Shown here piece after piece: positions 50,356 through 58,211 of a DNA stretch of 64,000 bases. Under the pieces are notes generated by a model. That model saw only the letters and a list, made by a program, of their open reading frames with translations, made no database searches and was not told the origin of the DNA. The translations under genes were made by a program, and so were the position numbers. This DNA is from Hymenobacter sp. DG01 (lineage in GTDB: Bacteria; Bacteroidota; Bacteroidia; Cytophagales; Hymenobacteraceae). The stretch is taken from assembly GCF_006352025.1 (NCBI RefSeq), contig NZ_CP040936.1, positions 1,178,001 through 1,242,000 on the forward strand. The letters run 5' to 3'. The stretch's first letter is position 1. The number at the start of each line of letters is the position of its first letter.

Positions 50356-50922
50356 ATGCTGCCCGCTTCCGCCTCTGTCTCCGTTTTGCACCGCCTGCGT
50401 CATGAAACCCAGCCCTACCACACGGCCCTGGAGCAGAATGCGTTCAACCGGGCGCTGATGGCCGGCACCGTAACCCCCGAAGACACGGCGCGCTTTCTCG
50501 CCAAGCTGTACGGTTTCCTGCTACCCTACGAAGCCGCGCTCCGGGCGCATTCGTTTCCGGCCGAGTGGGAGGTAGCCGCCCGTTGCCGGGCTCGTCTGAT
50601 TGAGCAGGATGTGGCGCAGGCCGCCGGCTTACCCCAGTGCCCCGATATGCCTCCACTGCGCACCCGGAGCCAGTTGCTGGGCGCCCTATACGTGCTGGAA
50701 GGCTCTACACTGGGAGGCCAGGTTATAACCCGGCAGCTGGCCCGGGCCGGTATCGCGGCCCGCACGTACTTCACCGGGTACGCCGAGCAGACCGGCGCCC
50801 GATGGAAAAGCTTCTGCGGGCTGCTGAGTGACGCCGCCACCCACCCGGCTGAGCAGGACGAGGTGGTAGAGTCGGCTATTGTTACCTTTCAAAAGCTACA
50901 CGCGTGGATCGAGCAACCGTAA
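50356..50922 (+). CDS. bphO: Heme oxygenase (biliverdin-forming)
   Basis: 188 residues. HO-family features: LRHETQPYHTALEQNAFNRA (His in this segment, about 18-20, is the proximal heme ligand) and the distal-helix region YVLEGSTLGGQVITRQL. Its product biliverdin is the chromophore of the phytochrome encoded next. The stop overlaps the phytochrome start by 19 nt, strong evidence of a common function. Bacterial bphO-bphP pairs are well known. Confidence 0.93.
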   Translation: MLPASASVSVLHRLRHETQPYHTALEQNAFNRALMAGTVTPEDTARFLAKLYGFLLPYEAALRAHSFPAEWEVAARCRARLIEQDVAQAAGLPQCPDMPPLRTRSQLLGALYVLEGSTLGGQVITRQLARAGIAARTYFTGYAEQTGARWKSFCGLLSDAATHPAEQDEVVESAIVTFQKLHAWIEQP

Positions 50923-53219
50923 TCAACTCCGATGAGCCCCTGCTCAACGCACCCGTCACCCTGACCAACTGCGACCGGGAGCCGATTCATATTCCCGGTT
51001 CGGTGCAGCCCTACGGGTTTCTGCTATGCCTGACCGAGGATACCCACCGCATTGTGCACGCCAGCCAGAACACCCAGCAGCTGCTGGGCTGGCCGGCTCA
51101 GCAGCTGCTGGGCGGGGGGTTGGAGCAGCTGATGGGGCCGGAGCAGGTCGCCCACGTGCGGGAGCAGTTTGCTACCCTCACGGAGGCAGCCCGGCTGTTG
51201 GGTGTGCGCCTCGATGAGGTGGCCGGCCAGCCCTTCTACAAGCTAATTCTGCACCGCTACGATCAGCTGCTGTGGCTGGAATTTGAGCCCGTGAACGAAG
51301 CCGGGGCCAGCGTGCTGGACCTGCCCGCCCTGAACGTAACCCTGGGCCAGATGCTGACGGCCAGCTCCGTGCGCGAGTTCTGCCAGCGGGCCGTGGATGA
51401 AGTCCGCGCCCTGACCGGCTTTGACCGGGTGCTGATGTACCGTTTCGCCGAGGATGCCAGCGGGGAGGTAGTTGCCGAGGCCAAGCGCGAAGACCTGGAG
51501 CCCCTGCTGGGCCTGCACTACCCCGCCACCGACATTCCGCAACAGGCCCGGGCCCTGTACCTGAAAAACTGGCTGCGCTTTATTCCGGATGTGGCCTACC
51601 AGCCCGCCCCGCTCGTGCCCGTGCTTCACCCCACGGCCGCCCGCCCGCCCGATATGACCCACGCGGTGCTGCGCAGCGTTTCGCCCGTGCACCTGGAGTA
51701 CCTGCGCAACATGGGGGTAGCCGCCACCATGACCATTTCCGTGATTCAGGAAGGCCGGCTCTGGGGGCTGATGACCTGTCACCACCTCACTCCCCGCCTG
51801 ATCAGTTACGAGCTGCGCGAGTTGTGCCTGTTTATCGGTAAAACGTTTTCGGCCCTGCTGGCTACCAAGCAGCAGCAGGATGACTATGCCTACCAGCTGC
51901 ACATCCGTCAGACCCAGGCCCAGCTGTTTGAGCAGGTAAGCCGGCACACCGATTTCATGGAGGGCCTCTACCAGCACACCCCTACGGTGCAGGACGTGAT
52001 AAACTGCGGTGGGGCGGCCGTGTGCTTCGAGGGCCGGATAGTCACGCTGGGTACTACCCCCACCAACGACCAGATTCAGGAGCTGCTGCGGTGGCTGCGG
52101 GAAAACGTGCGGGAAGACGTGTTCAGCACCAATTCCTACGCCCGGCATAACCCCGCCGGAGTAGCCCTGCGCAATACGGCCAGTGGGCTGCTGGCCATTG
52201 CCCTGGCCCACGAGCCCGGCGACTACATTATCTGGTTTCGGCCGGAATTGGTGCAAACCGTGACGTGGGCGGGCAAAACCCAGAAAGCGGAGGTACTGCA
52301 GAATGGGCAGCTGCACCTCTCGCCGCGCCAGTCGTTTGAGGCTTGGAAGCAGCTGGTGGATAATACCTCCGCCCCCTGGACTCCGCTGGAGCTAACGGCC
52401 GCCGGAGAAATCCGCCTTCACCTCTCTGATGTGCGCCTGAAAATAGTGAACGAGCTGCAGGCTCGGGCTGCTATTCTCAGCCGTCTGAATACCGAGCTAG
52501 AGCGCAGTAACAACGAGCTGGACTCTTTTGCCTACGTGGCTTCCCACGACCTGAAGGAGCCCCTGCGCGGTATTCACAACTATTCTATCTTCCTGCTGGA
52601 GGACTACGCCGACCAGCTTGATGCCGACGGGGTCAGCAAGCTGCAAACCCTGGTGCGCCTGAGCCAGCGGATGGAGTCCCTGATTGAGTCGTTGCTGCAG
52701 CTCTCGCGGGTAGGGCGCCAGGAGTTGGTGGTAGCCGAAACCGACCTGGGGGAAGTGGTAACCGAAATTCTGGAGTTGCTGCAGCCCCGCCTGGAAGAGC
52801 TTCGTACCACCGTCACGGTGCAGGATCCGCTGCCTACCCTGCGCTGCGACCGAATCCGGGTACAGGAGGTGCTGGCCAACCTGCTGACCAATGCCATGCG
52901 CTACCACGACGGGCCCGAGGGCCGCGTGAGCATCGGGCTGGCCCCGGCGGGTACCACGGGCCCGCGCGGCACCGGAAACCCTCAGGATTATTTCGTGTTG
53001 TATGTGCGCGACAACGGCATCGGCATTGACCCCAAGCACCACCACGCCATCTTCCGGATCTTTAAGCGCCTGCACGCCCAGGACAAATACGGGGGGGGCA
53101 CCGGCGCCGGCCTGGCCATTGCCCGCAAAATGGTGGAGCGTCACGATGGCGAAATGTGGGTAGAATCCGTACCAGGTCATGGCGCCACCTTTTACTTTTC
53201 CCTCTCAAAGCATTTATAA
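50904..53219 (+). CDS. bphP: Bacteriophytochrome sensor histidine kinase
   Basis: 771 residues, GTG start. Cys23 in LTNCDREPIHIPGSVQPYG is the expected biliverdin attachment site. PAS (about 20-125), GAF (about 140-320, with YPATDIPQQARALY and HLEYLRNMGVAATM) and PHY (about 330-520) follow. The PHY tongue shows IIWFRPE and LSPRQSFEAW, the conserved WxxPE-like and PRxSF motifs needed for red/far-red switching. The kinase part has H-box YVASHDLKEPLRGIHNYSIF and HATPase NGIGIDPKHHHAIFRIFKRL, GTGAGLAIARKMVERH. It should sense red and far-red light and phosphorylate the response regulator downstream. Confidence 0.96.
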   Translation: MDRATVINSDEPLLNAPVTLTNCDREPIHIPGSVQPYGFLLCLTEDTHRIVHASQNTQQLLGWPAQQLLGGGLEQLMGPEQVAHVREQFATLTEAARLLGVRLDEVAGQPFYKLILHRYDQLLWLEFEPVNEAGASVLDLPALNVTLGQMLTASSVREFCQRAVDEVRALTGFDRVLMYRFAEDASGEVVAEAKREDLEPLLGLHYPATDIPQQARALYLKNWLRFIPDVAYQPAPLVPVLHPTAARPPDMTHAVLRSVSPVHLEYLRNMGVAATMTISVIQEGRLWGLMTCHHLTPRLISYELRELCLFIGKTFSALLATKQQQDDYAYQLHIRQTQAQLFEQVSRHTDFMEGLYQHTPTVQDVINCGGAAVCFEGRIVTLGTTPTNDQIQELLRWLRENVREDVFSTNSYARHNPAGVALRNTASGLLAIALAHEPGDYIIWFRPELVQTVTWAGKTQKAEVLQNGQLHLSPRQSFEAWKQLVDNTSAPWTPLELTAAGEIRLHLSDVRLKIVNELQARAAILSRLNTELERSNNELDSFAYVASHDLKEPLRGIHNYSIFLLEDYADQLDADGVSKLQTLVRLSQRMESLIESLLQLSRVGRQELVVAETDLGEVVTEILELLQPRLEELRTTVTVQDPLPTLRCDRIRVQEVLANLLTNAMRYHDGPEGRVSIGLAPAGTTGPRGTGNPQDYFVLYVRDNGIGIDPKHHHAIFRIFKRLHAQDKYGGGTGAGLAIARKMVERHDGEMWVESVPGHGATFYFSLSKHL

Positions 53220-53220
53220 A

Positions 53221-53673
53221 GTGATTACCTCATCTCTCAAGCCCATCCTGGTGGTGGAAGACAGCGTGGAGGATTTTACGGCTCTGGGACGTGCCTTCCG
53301 CAAGCAGGCGCTGCCCAACCCGCTGTTGCGCTGCGAAGACGGCGACCAGGCGCTGGAGTACCTGCAGGGCTACGGCAGGCGCCCCGGCTGGCCGCAGACG
53401 CTGCCCGCCTTTGTGCTGCTGGACCTGAACCTGCCCGGCACGGATGGGCGCACGGTGTTGGGTATTCTCAAGCAGGACCCGCTGCTGCAGTCTATTCCGG
53501 TTATTATTTTCAGCACGTCTTCCAGCAGCCGCGACGTGGAGGAGTGCTACCGCCTGGGGGCCAATAGCTACCTTACCAAACCTATTGAGTACGCTTCGCT
53601 GGAAGAGAAAATGCGGCTGCTGGTAAGTTATTGGCTGAAAGCTTCGGAACTACCCCCGATAAGCCAGGCATGA
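53221..53673 (+). CDS. Response regulator, single receiver domain (Rcp-like)
   Basis: 150 residues from GTG 53221, 1 nt after the phytochrome stop. It is a stand-alone CheY-like domain: ILVVEDSVEDFTALGRAF (acidic pair), phospho-acceptor Asp in FVLLDLNLPGTDGRTVLGIL, and SYLTKPIEYASLEEKM (conserved Lys). It lacks an output domain, like Rcp1, the partner of cyanobacterial phytochrome Cph1. The longer frame from 53179 overlaps bphP and is unlikely. Confidence 0.93.
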   Translation: MITSSLKPILVVEDSVEDFTALGRAFRKQALPNPLLRCEDGDQALEYLQGYGRRPGWPQTLPAFVLLDLNLPGTDGRTVLGILKQDPLLQSIPVIIFSTSSSSRDVEECYRLGANSYLTKPIEYASLEEKMRLLVSYWLKASELPPISQA

Positions 53674-54941
53674 GCGGAGCGAAGAAGATTCTACTGGTAG
53701 ATGACAATGAGCAGGACCGGGTGCTCTATAAGCGCTACCTGCGCAAACACCTGGGGGCGGAGCAGTTTGAGGTATGCGAGGCCTCGTCGGGAGAGGAGGG
53801 CCTAGCCGCCTTCCAGTCCTGGCAGCCCGACTGCATTCTGCTGGACTACAACCTGCCCGATACCGATGGCCTGAGTCTGCTGCTGGCCCTGCAGCGCCTG
53901 GCTCCGCCCCATACCCTGTGCGTGGTAATGATTACGGGTGGCGGCAGTGAGCAGCTGGCTGTGCGCGCCCTCAATAACGGGGCTCTGGATTACTTGGTGA
54001 AGCAGCATTTCGACCAGGAGCTGCTGGGTAAGACGGTGCTCCATGCCATCGAGAAGAATGAGTGGCGCCAGCACATCAGCCAGCACCACGCCCAGCTGGA
54101 GGTTGTAAACCAGCAGTTGCGCGACTCCCTGCGGGAACTGACCGAAACGCGCCGGCAGGTGCAGGAGTCCAATCAGCAGCTGCAGCTGGCCCACGAAGAA
54201 GTGCAGGCCCGTAACCAGGCCCTGGATGCCGCCAACCAGGAGTTGGCCCGCACCAACGCCGACCTGGATAATTTTGTGTACGCTGCCTCCCACGACCTGC
54301 GGCAGCCTGTCAATAACCTGGAAGGGCTTTTTCAGGAGCTGCGGCGCTCGGCTACCTTCCACGACCCGGAGCAGGCCTACGTGCTGCGCCTGGTAGAGGA
54401 ATCGTTGCGCGACCTCTCCACCACTATCAATGGCCTGACGGCTGTAGTGCAGGAAGAGCGCCCGCCCGGCCAGGATCTGACGGAGCCTGTGGAGCTGGCC
54501 GGCCTCACGGCCGACGTGCTCCAGACCCTGCGCCCCCAGGTGCTGGATACCCAGGCCACCATCCTGACGGAGTACGCGGCCCTGCCTCAGATAGTATTCG
54601 TGCGGGCCAACCTGCGCACCATTCTGCTTAACCTGATTGCCAATGCCCTTAAGTACCGGCACCCGGCGCGCTTGCCGCGCGTGCGCCTGCGCAGTTGGGC
54701 GTCGTCGGGGCAGGCCGTGCTGGAGGTAGCGGATAATGGCCTGGGTATTGACCTGGAGCGCCATGGTCAGGAGCTGTTCAAGCTGTTCAGGCGCTTTCAC
54801 CACCACGCCGGTGAAGGAACCGGGGTAGGCCTGTTCCTGGTAAACCGGCTGGTGCAGGGGCAGGGCGGCCGTATCGAGGTCGAAAGCCAACCCGAGGTGG
54901 GTACTACCTTCCGGCTGTATGTCCCGGCCCTGCCGCTATAG
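53670..54941 (+). CDS. Hybrid: receiver domain fused to histidine kinase
   Basis: 423 residues, ATG 53670 overlapping the stop of the previous gene (ATGA). An N-terminal receiver domain (about 1-130: KILLVDDNEQDRVLYKRYLR, CILLDYNLPDTDGLSLL, LDYLVKQHFDQELL) is followed by a long coiled coil (about 140-195) and a kinase core with VYAASHDLRQPVNNLEGLFQ (H-box), ADNGLGIDLERHGQELFKLF and GEGTGVGLFLVNRLVQGQGG. It probably takes phosphate or a signal from the phytochrome pair and passes it on. Its own output partner is not in the window. Confidence 0.93.
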   Translation: MSGAKKILLVDDNEQDRVLYKRYLRKHLGAEQFEVCEASSGEEGLAAFQSWQPDCILLDYNLPDTDGLSLLLALQRLAPPHTLCVVMITGGGSEQLAVRALNNGALDYLVKQHFDQELLGKTVLHAIEKNEWRQHISQHHAQLEVVNQQLRDSLRELTETRRQVQESNQQLQLAHEEVQARNQALDAANQELARTNADLDNFVYAASHDLRQPVNNLEGLFQELRRSATFHDPEQAYVLRLVEESLRDLSTTINGLTAVVQEERPPGQDLTEPVELAGLTADVLQTLRPQVLDTQATILTEYAALPQIVFVRANLRTILLNLIANALKYRHPARLPRVRLRSWASSGQAVLEVADNGLGIDLERHGQELFKLFRRFHHHAGEGTGVGLFLVNRLVQGQGGRIEVESQPEVGTTFRLYVPALPL

Positions 54942-55595
54942 CGGGTTGGGTTCGGGAGGCAGGGGTAGCTCCTCTAGGGGCTGGCCGGGTCGGGCGTAGC
55001 CATAGCGGGCTACTGGCGTAGCCGTGTAGTACGTGTCGAGGCCGCTCAGGGCCACAGTACCGGCCGCGGGCAGATCCAGGGAGCCATCGGGGCGTAGGGC
55101 GTCGGCGGGCAGGTATAGGTGCAGCACCCGCCCGATGAGCAGCACGGTGCCGTTGGCTTCAATGGGTACTTCCTGCACCAGCTCCAGGCCTATCTGCAAG
55201 CGGCTTTCCTGCACGTAGGGGGTAGGAAAGTCGTCCCGGAACTCCGGTGTCAGGCCGCAGGCCTCAAACTCCGATACCTCTGCTTCAAAATTGGCTGAGG
55301 TATAGTGGGCCTCCCGCACTATATCGGCGTGCACGTGGTTGAGCGTGTAGTAGCGGGTAGCCCGGATGTTGTCGTAGGAGTGGCGCGGTACGCTGGGTGG
55401 GCGCATAACCAGGCCCAGCAGTGCCGGGTTGGAGCCCAGGTGCACCACCGAGCTGATAATAGCCAGATTGGGCTGCCCCGCCGCATTGGCAGTGCTCAGC
55501 AGATTGGCGGATTTAAACCCAGTAATGGCGTTGATCAGATTGAGCCGAAAAACCTTTTCCAGCTCGGCCAGATCAGAAGCGGTAAAATGAGGCAT
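54936..55595 (-). CDS. Flavin reductase-like FMN-binding split-barrel protein
   Basis: 219 residues. The N-terminal segment LINAITGFKSANLLSTANAA and LGLVMRPPSVPRHSYDNIRA are typical of the flavin-reductase-like/DUF447 split barrel that binds FMN. NEF-like NLAIISSVVHLGSNP and the later LQIGLELVQEVPIEANGT match the family. It may be a flavin reductase or a redox protein of unknown substrate. The 3' end overlaps the convergent hybrid kinase by 6 bp. Confidence 0.88.
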   Translation of the reverse strand: MPHFTASDLAELEKVFRLNLINAITGFKSANLLSTANAAGQPNLAIISSVVHLGSNPALLGLVMRPPSVPRHSYDNIRATRYYTLNHVHADIVREAHYTSANFEAEVSEFEACGLTPEFRDDFPTPYVQESRLQIGLELVQEVPIEANGTVLLIGRVLHLYLPADALRPDGSLDLPAAGTVALSGLDTYYTATPVARYGYARPGQPLEELPLPPEPNPL

Positions 55596-55691
55596 AGAAT
55601 AGCAGCGAAGGGGGTACGAGAAGCATAACCGCTTCGGCGGGAAAATGTCAGGATAACTGTTGCTTTTATTTTAAAATAATATCCATGATAA

Positions 55692-55746
55692 AAATAAAAT
55701 ACCGTCACCCCATTAAATTTATTAATGGGGTGACGGTATTTTATTT
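55692..55746 (-). terminator. Terminator after the fasciclin gene
   Basis: Two perfect 25-nt arms (ending in GTCACCCCATTAA and its complement) with a 5-nt loop; AT-rich base, GC-rich middle. It lies 22 nt after the stop of the minus-strand gene and reads symmetrically. Confidence 0.9.
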
Positions 55747-55768
55747 CGTAAATAATAAGGCTGCCGGG

Positions 55769-56341
55769 TTAGGGCATCAGAACCTTATCAATTACGTGAA
55801 TTACGCCGTTGCTCTGCGTTACATCGTAGGTGGAAATCGTGCTGATATTTCCTTTTTCGTCCTGGAGCACAATGTTTTTCGGACCGTTCATCATGGCCTT
55901 CAGCGTGCCGCCGCTTACCGTCTTGAGCGTGGCCGTGCCCTTACCCGATTTAATAGCGGCCATAATCTTGTCGGCTGTCAGGTTGCCAGCTACCACGTGG
56001 TAGGTCAGGATTTTGGTGAGCGTGGCCTTATTCTCCGGCTTCACCAGGGTTTCCACGGTACCGGCCGGCAGAGCGTTGAACGCAGCGTTAGTGGGCGCAA
56101 ACACTGTGAAAGGGCCTTTGCCTTGCAGCGTTTCTACCAGCCCGGCGGCTTTCACGGCCGCTACCAGGGTCGTGTGGTCTTTGGAGTTAACGGCGTTTTC
56201 AACAATGTTCTTGTTGGGGTACATGGCTTCGCCGCCTACAGCTACGGTACCTGGGGTGAGTTTGGCCTGAGCCACGGCCGAAGTGATGGAAACCGTGCCC
56301 AGCAGGGCGGCGCAGGCAAAAGAAAGCAGGTGCTTTTTCAT
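55769..56341 (-). CDS. Fasciclin (FAS1) domain secreted protein
   Basis: 190 residues with a Sec signal peptide (MKKHLLSFACAALLGTVSITSAVAQ, no lipobox Cys at the end). The FAS1 domain (about 55-190) shows H1 TVFAPTNAAFNALPAG, a NLTADKIM segment, and the closing DVTQSNGVIHVIDKVLMP. FAS1 proteins act in adhesion at the cell surface or matrix. The next promoter-proximal region is AT-rich; a TATCTTTT -7-like element occurs about 25 nt upstream. Confidence 0.95.
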   Translation of the reverse strand: MKKHLLSFACAALLGTVSITSAVAQAKLTPGTVAVGGEAMYPNKNIVENAVNSKDHTTLVAAVKAAGLVETLQGKGPFTVFAPTNAAFNALPAGTVETLVKPENKATLTKILTYHVVAGNLTADKIMAAIKSGKGTATLKTVSGGTLKAMMNGPKNIVLQDEKGNISTISTYDVTQSNGVIHVIDKVLMP

Positions 56342-56755
56342 AAATGTAATTAGGGGAGGGGTGAGGAGGAAAAGATATTTGACCGCATTTACGCCGCCCC
56401 TTATTTAATCGGATTTACCTGCTTGTAAATATTTTTATGCTGCTGCGAAACGGGGCGTCTATCTATTTGAGCTCACGGAGTTAATATTTCTGATTTTAAG
56501 TTAATTCCCGAGCTGGCGTATCAGCCATTCGGGGCCGGGTGTGGCAATCAAGCAGCTGCCATCCTGGTGCCTTGGTATTGGATAAGCCAGGCCACTCAGT
56601 TGGAGTAGTTGGGGCGGCCCAGTAGTTGCAGTTATGCGAAAAATCAGCCTATATTTGTTGACCCGCTGACCGGCGGTGAAGGCAGGGGGCAAACGGCTCC
56701 TGCCGGAAACAAATAACGGGATAAGCCCGTAAGCCTACCCCGTTACCGTGTTCTA
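56342..56755. other. Intergenic region, no coding gene recognised
   Basis: The first 100 nt upstream of the fasciclin gene are AT-rich. A plus-strand TATATTTG (56650-56657) is a perfect -7 match, but no plus-strand gene follows; the stretch after it folds locally (GGCAGGGGG / CTCCTGCC and AACGGG / CCCGTT) and could be a small RNA or the terminator of the minus-strand smORF at 56756. Confidence 0.4.
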
Positions 56756-56887
56756 TCAGTGGCGTTCCAGAATAAAGGAAACCACCGCGCGAACGATTCC
56801 TCCCAGGGCTGCTTTGCCCAGCTCCAGGAGGACGCGGGCCAAACCAAGCTGCTCGGTTTGTTCCGCTTTCACACGTACCTTCTTCAT
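56756..56887 (-). CDS. Small unlisted protein (43 aa), membrane-associated helix
   Basis: ATG 56887 to TGA 56756 encodes 43 residues: a basic start (MKKVRVKAEQTEQLG), an amphipathic or membrane-seeking helix (LARVLLELGKAALGGIVRAV) and a short end VSFILERH. Support comes from a perfect -7 element (TATATTTG, 57010-57017) on the same strand, a leader holding a strong hairpin, a Lys-rich canonical start, and a possible terminator downstream (56708-56750). No family recognised. Confidence 0.6.
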   Translation of the reverse strand: MKKVRVKAEQTEQLGLARVLLELGKAALGGIVRAVVSFILERH

Positions 56888-56924
56888 TGGAGTCAGAAGT
56901 TAGGTGTTTGCCCACCTGCTTCTT

Positions 56925-56956
56925 GAAACCCCGGCTGCGCCAACAGCCGGGGTTTT
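56925..56956. promoter_or_regulatory. Leader hairpin upstream of the 43-aa gene
   Basis: AAACCCCGGCTG / CAGCCGGGGTTT stem with an 8-nt loop. Lying between the promoter at 57010 and the ATG at 56887, it may act as an attenuator or mRNA-stabilising leader of the small gene. It lacks a T-run on the minus strand. Confidence 0.5.
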
Positions 56957-57009
56957 CGCTTTTCTGAAGCGACCCGCGTTGGTGAGATGGTGTAACCGTG
57001 CGTTTGGGG

Positions 57010-57017
57010 CAAATATA
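57010..57017 (-). promoter_or_regulatory. Putative -7 element for the 43-aa gene
   Basis: TATATTTG on the minus strand, exact TAnnTTTG. Confidence 0.5.
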
Positions 57018-57113
57018 CCGGGCGCCGGCTCCAGACCCGCGCTCCGGCCGGGTTTTAGGCTCGAAAGGGGGTAGGGACGGCCGCGCGGGTGTCGGGCAAA
57101 GGCCAATCCGGCG

Positions 57114-57121
57114 TACTTTTG
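57114..57121 (+). promoter_or_regulatory. Putative -7 element for the HD gene
   Basis: TACTTTTG, exact TAnnTTTG; 27 nt before ATG 57149. Confidence 0.5.
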
Positions 57122-57148
57122 CCGGCTCATCTTTCCCGCTTGTTTTCT

Positions 57149-57823
57149 ATGCCAACTGCCCCCGAGGAGCTTATTCAGCATACCGCCGACTTTATCCGCG
57201 ACAAATTCCTGCACGAAGGCTCCGGTCACGATTGGGAGCACATCCGGCGGGTGTGGCAGGTGGCCCGCGCCCTGGCTCGCCAAACCCCCCAGGCCAATCT
57301 GCTCGTGACCGAGCTGGGAGCTCTGCTGCACGACGTGGCCGACTGGAAGTTCCACGATGGGGACGAGGAGGCTGGCCCCCGCGCCGCCCGCCAGTGGCTG
57401 GAAAGCCAGCAGACGCCGGAAGCTGTTATCGGGCAGGTAGAGGCCATTATCCGGGAAATCAGCTTTAAGGGCTTGGGGGTGGCTACCCCCATGAGCAGCC
57501 TGGAAGGGGAGTTGGTGCAGGACGCCGACCGCCTCGATGCCATTGGGGCCATTGGGGTAGCGCGGGCCTTTGCCTACGGCGGCCACAAAAACCGGCCCCT
57601 GCACGACCCCTCGGTGCCGCCGGTTCAGCACGAAAGCTTCGCGAGCTACAAGCAGAATACGGCGCCCACCATCAACCACTTCTACGAGAAGCTGCTGCAC
57701 CTGCGGGAGCGGCTGAACACACCCGCCGCCCGCCGGGTAGCCGAGCAGCGTCACGCTTATATGGAGCAGTTTCTGGCCCAGTTTCTGCGCGAGTGGGAAG
57801 GCCAGGATGTGGAGGAGTTGTAA
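57149..57823 (+). CDS. HD-domain phosphohydrolase
   Basis: 224 residues. HD motif residues are visible: GSGHDWEHIRRVWQVARALA (first H and D), LGALLHDVADWKFHDG (HD pair), and QDADRLDAIGAIGVARAF (last D), the layout of YedJ-like HD phosphohydrolases. Such proteins hydrolyse nucleotides or phosphate esters with a divalent metal. The start is ATG 57149; the GTG-led frame from 57089 is less likely since the -7 element lies between. Confidence 0.93.
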   Translation: MPTAPEELIQHTADFIRDKFLHEGSGHDWEHIRRVWQVARALARQTPQANLLVTELGALLHDVADWKFHDGDEEAGPRAARQWLESQQTPEAVIGQVEAIIREISFKGLGVATPMSSLEGELVQDADRLDAIGAIGVARAFAYGGHKNRPLHDPSVPPVQHESFASYKQNTAPTINHFYEKLLHLRERLNTPAARRVAEQRHAYMEQFLAQFLREWEGQDVEEL

Positions 57824-57839
57824 TTCCTATCTTTACCCC

Positions 57840-58082
57840 ATGGCCTTTTTACCCTCTGTTTCCCGCTGCCTGGCGCCCTTGTTGGTGCTGGTAGCGGTGG
57901 CTTCCTGCCGCACCTGCCCCATTGTTTCCTGTCATACCCGCAAGGTGCACCTGCACAGCGGCGTCAAGTACCGTGGCCAGCCTTTATTCAAAAAGCAAAA
58001 CCCCGCAATTGGCGAAAAAATCAAGGTGCACAAGCAGGAAACGGGCAAGCACAAAAACGACCGGAGCAAGCCGCTGAAATAG
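57840..58082 (+). CDS. Small basic lipoprotein
   Basis: 80 residues. The signal peptide MAFLPSVSRCLAPLLVLVAV ends in a lipobox (VASC). The mature part is short, Lys/His-rich and basic (CHTRKVHLHSGVKYRG, KIKVHKQETGKHKNDRSKPL) with a Cys-rich start (CRTCPIVSC). A TATCTTTA element at 57828-57835 lies 4 nt before the ATG, another leaderless candidate. No family known. Confidence 0.7.
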   Translation: MAFLPSVSRCLAPLLVLVAVASCRTCPIVSCHTRKVHLHSGVKYRGQPLFKKQNPAIGEKIKVHKQETGKHKNDRSKPLK

Positions 58083-58211
58083 CCCGCAAATCGGGCTTCT
58101 AGCTAGGTAAAACGGGTTTTTTTGCCTATCTTGCAGGCTTAAAGAAGTTCACTCTCACGGGCCGGCAAGCTCCACTATTCGGGGCCGCCGCCGGCCGACT
58201 ACACTCTCCCT

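Noticed and set aside
51243..52316. 357-codon frame antisense to the phytochrome gene
   Set aside because: Shadow; phytochrome motifs on the plus strand are unambiguous.
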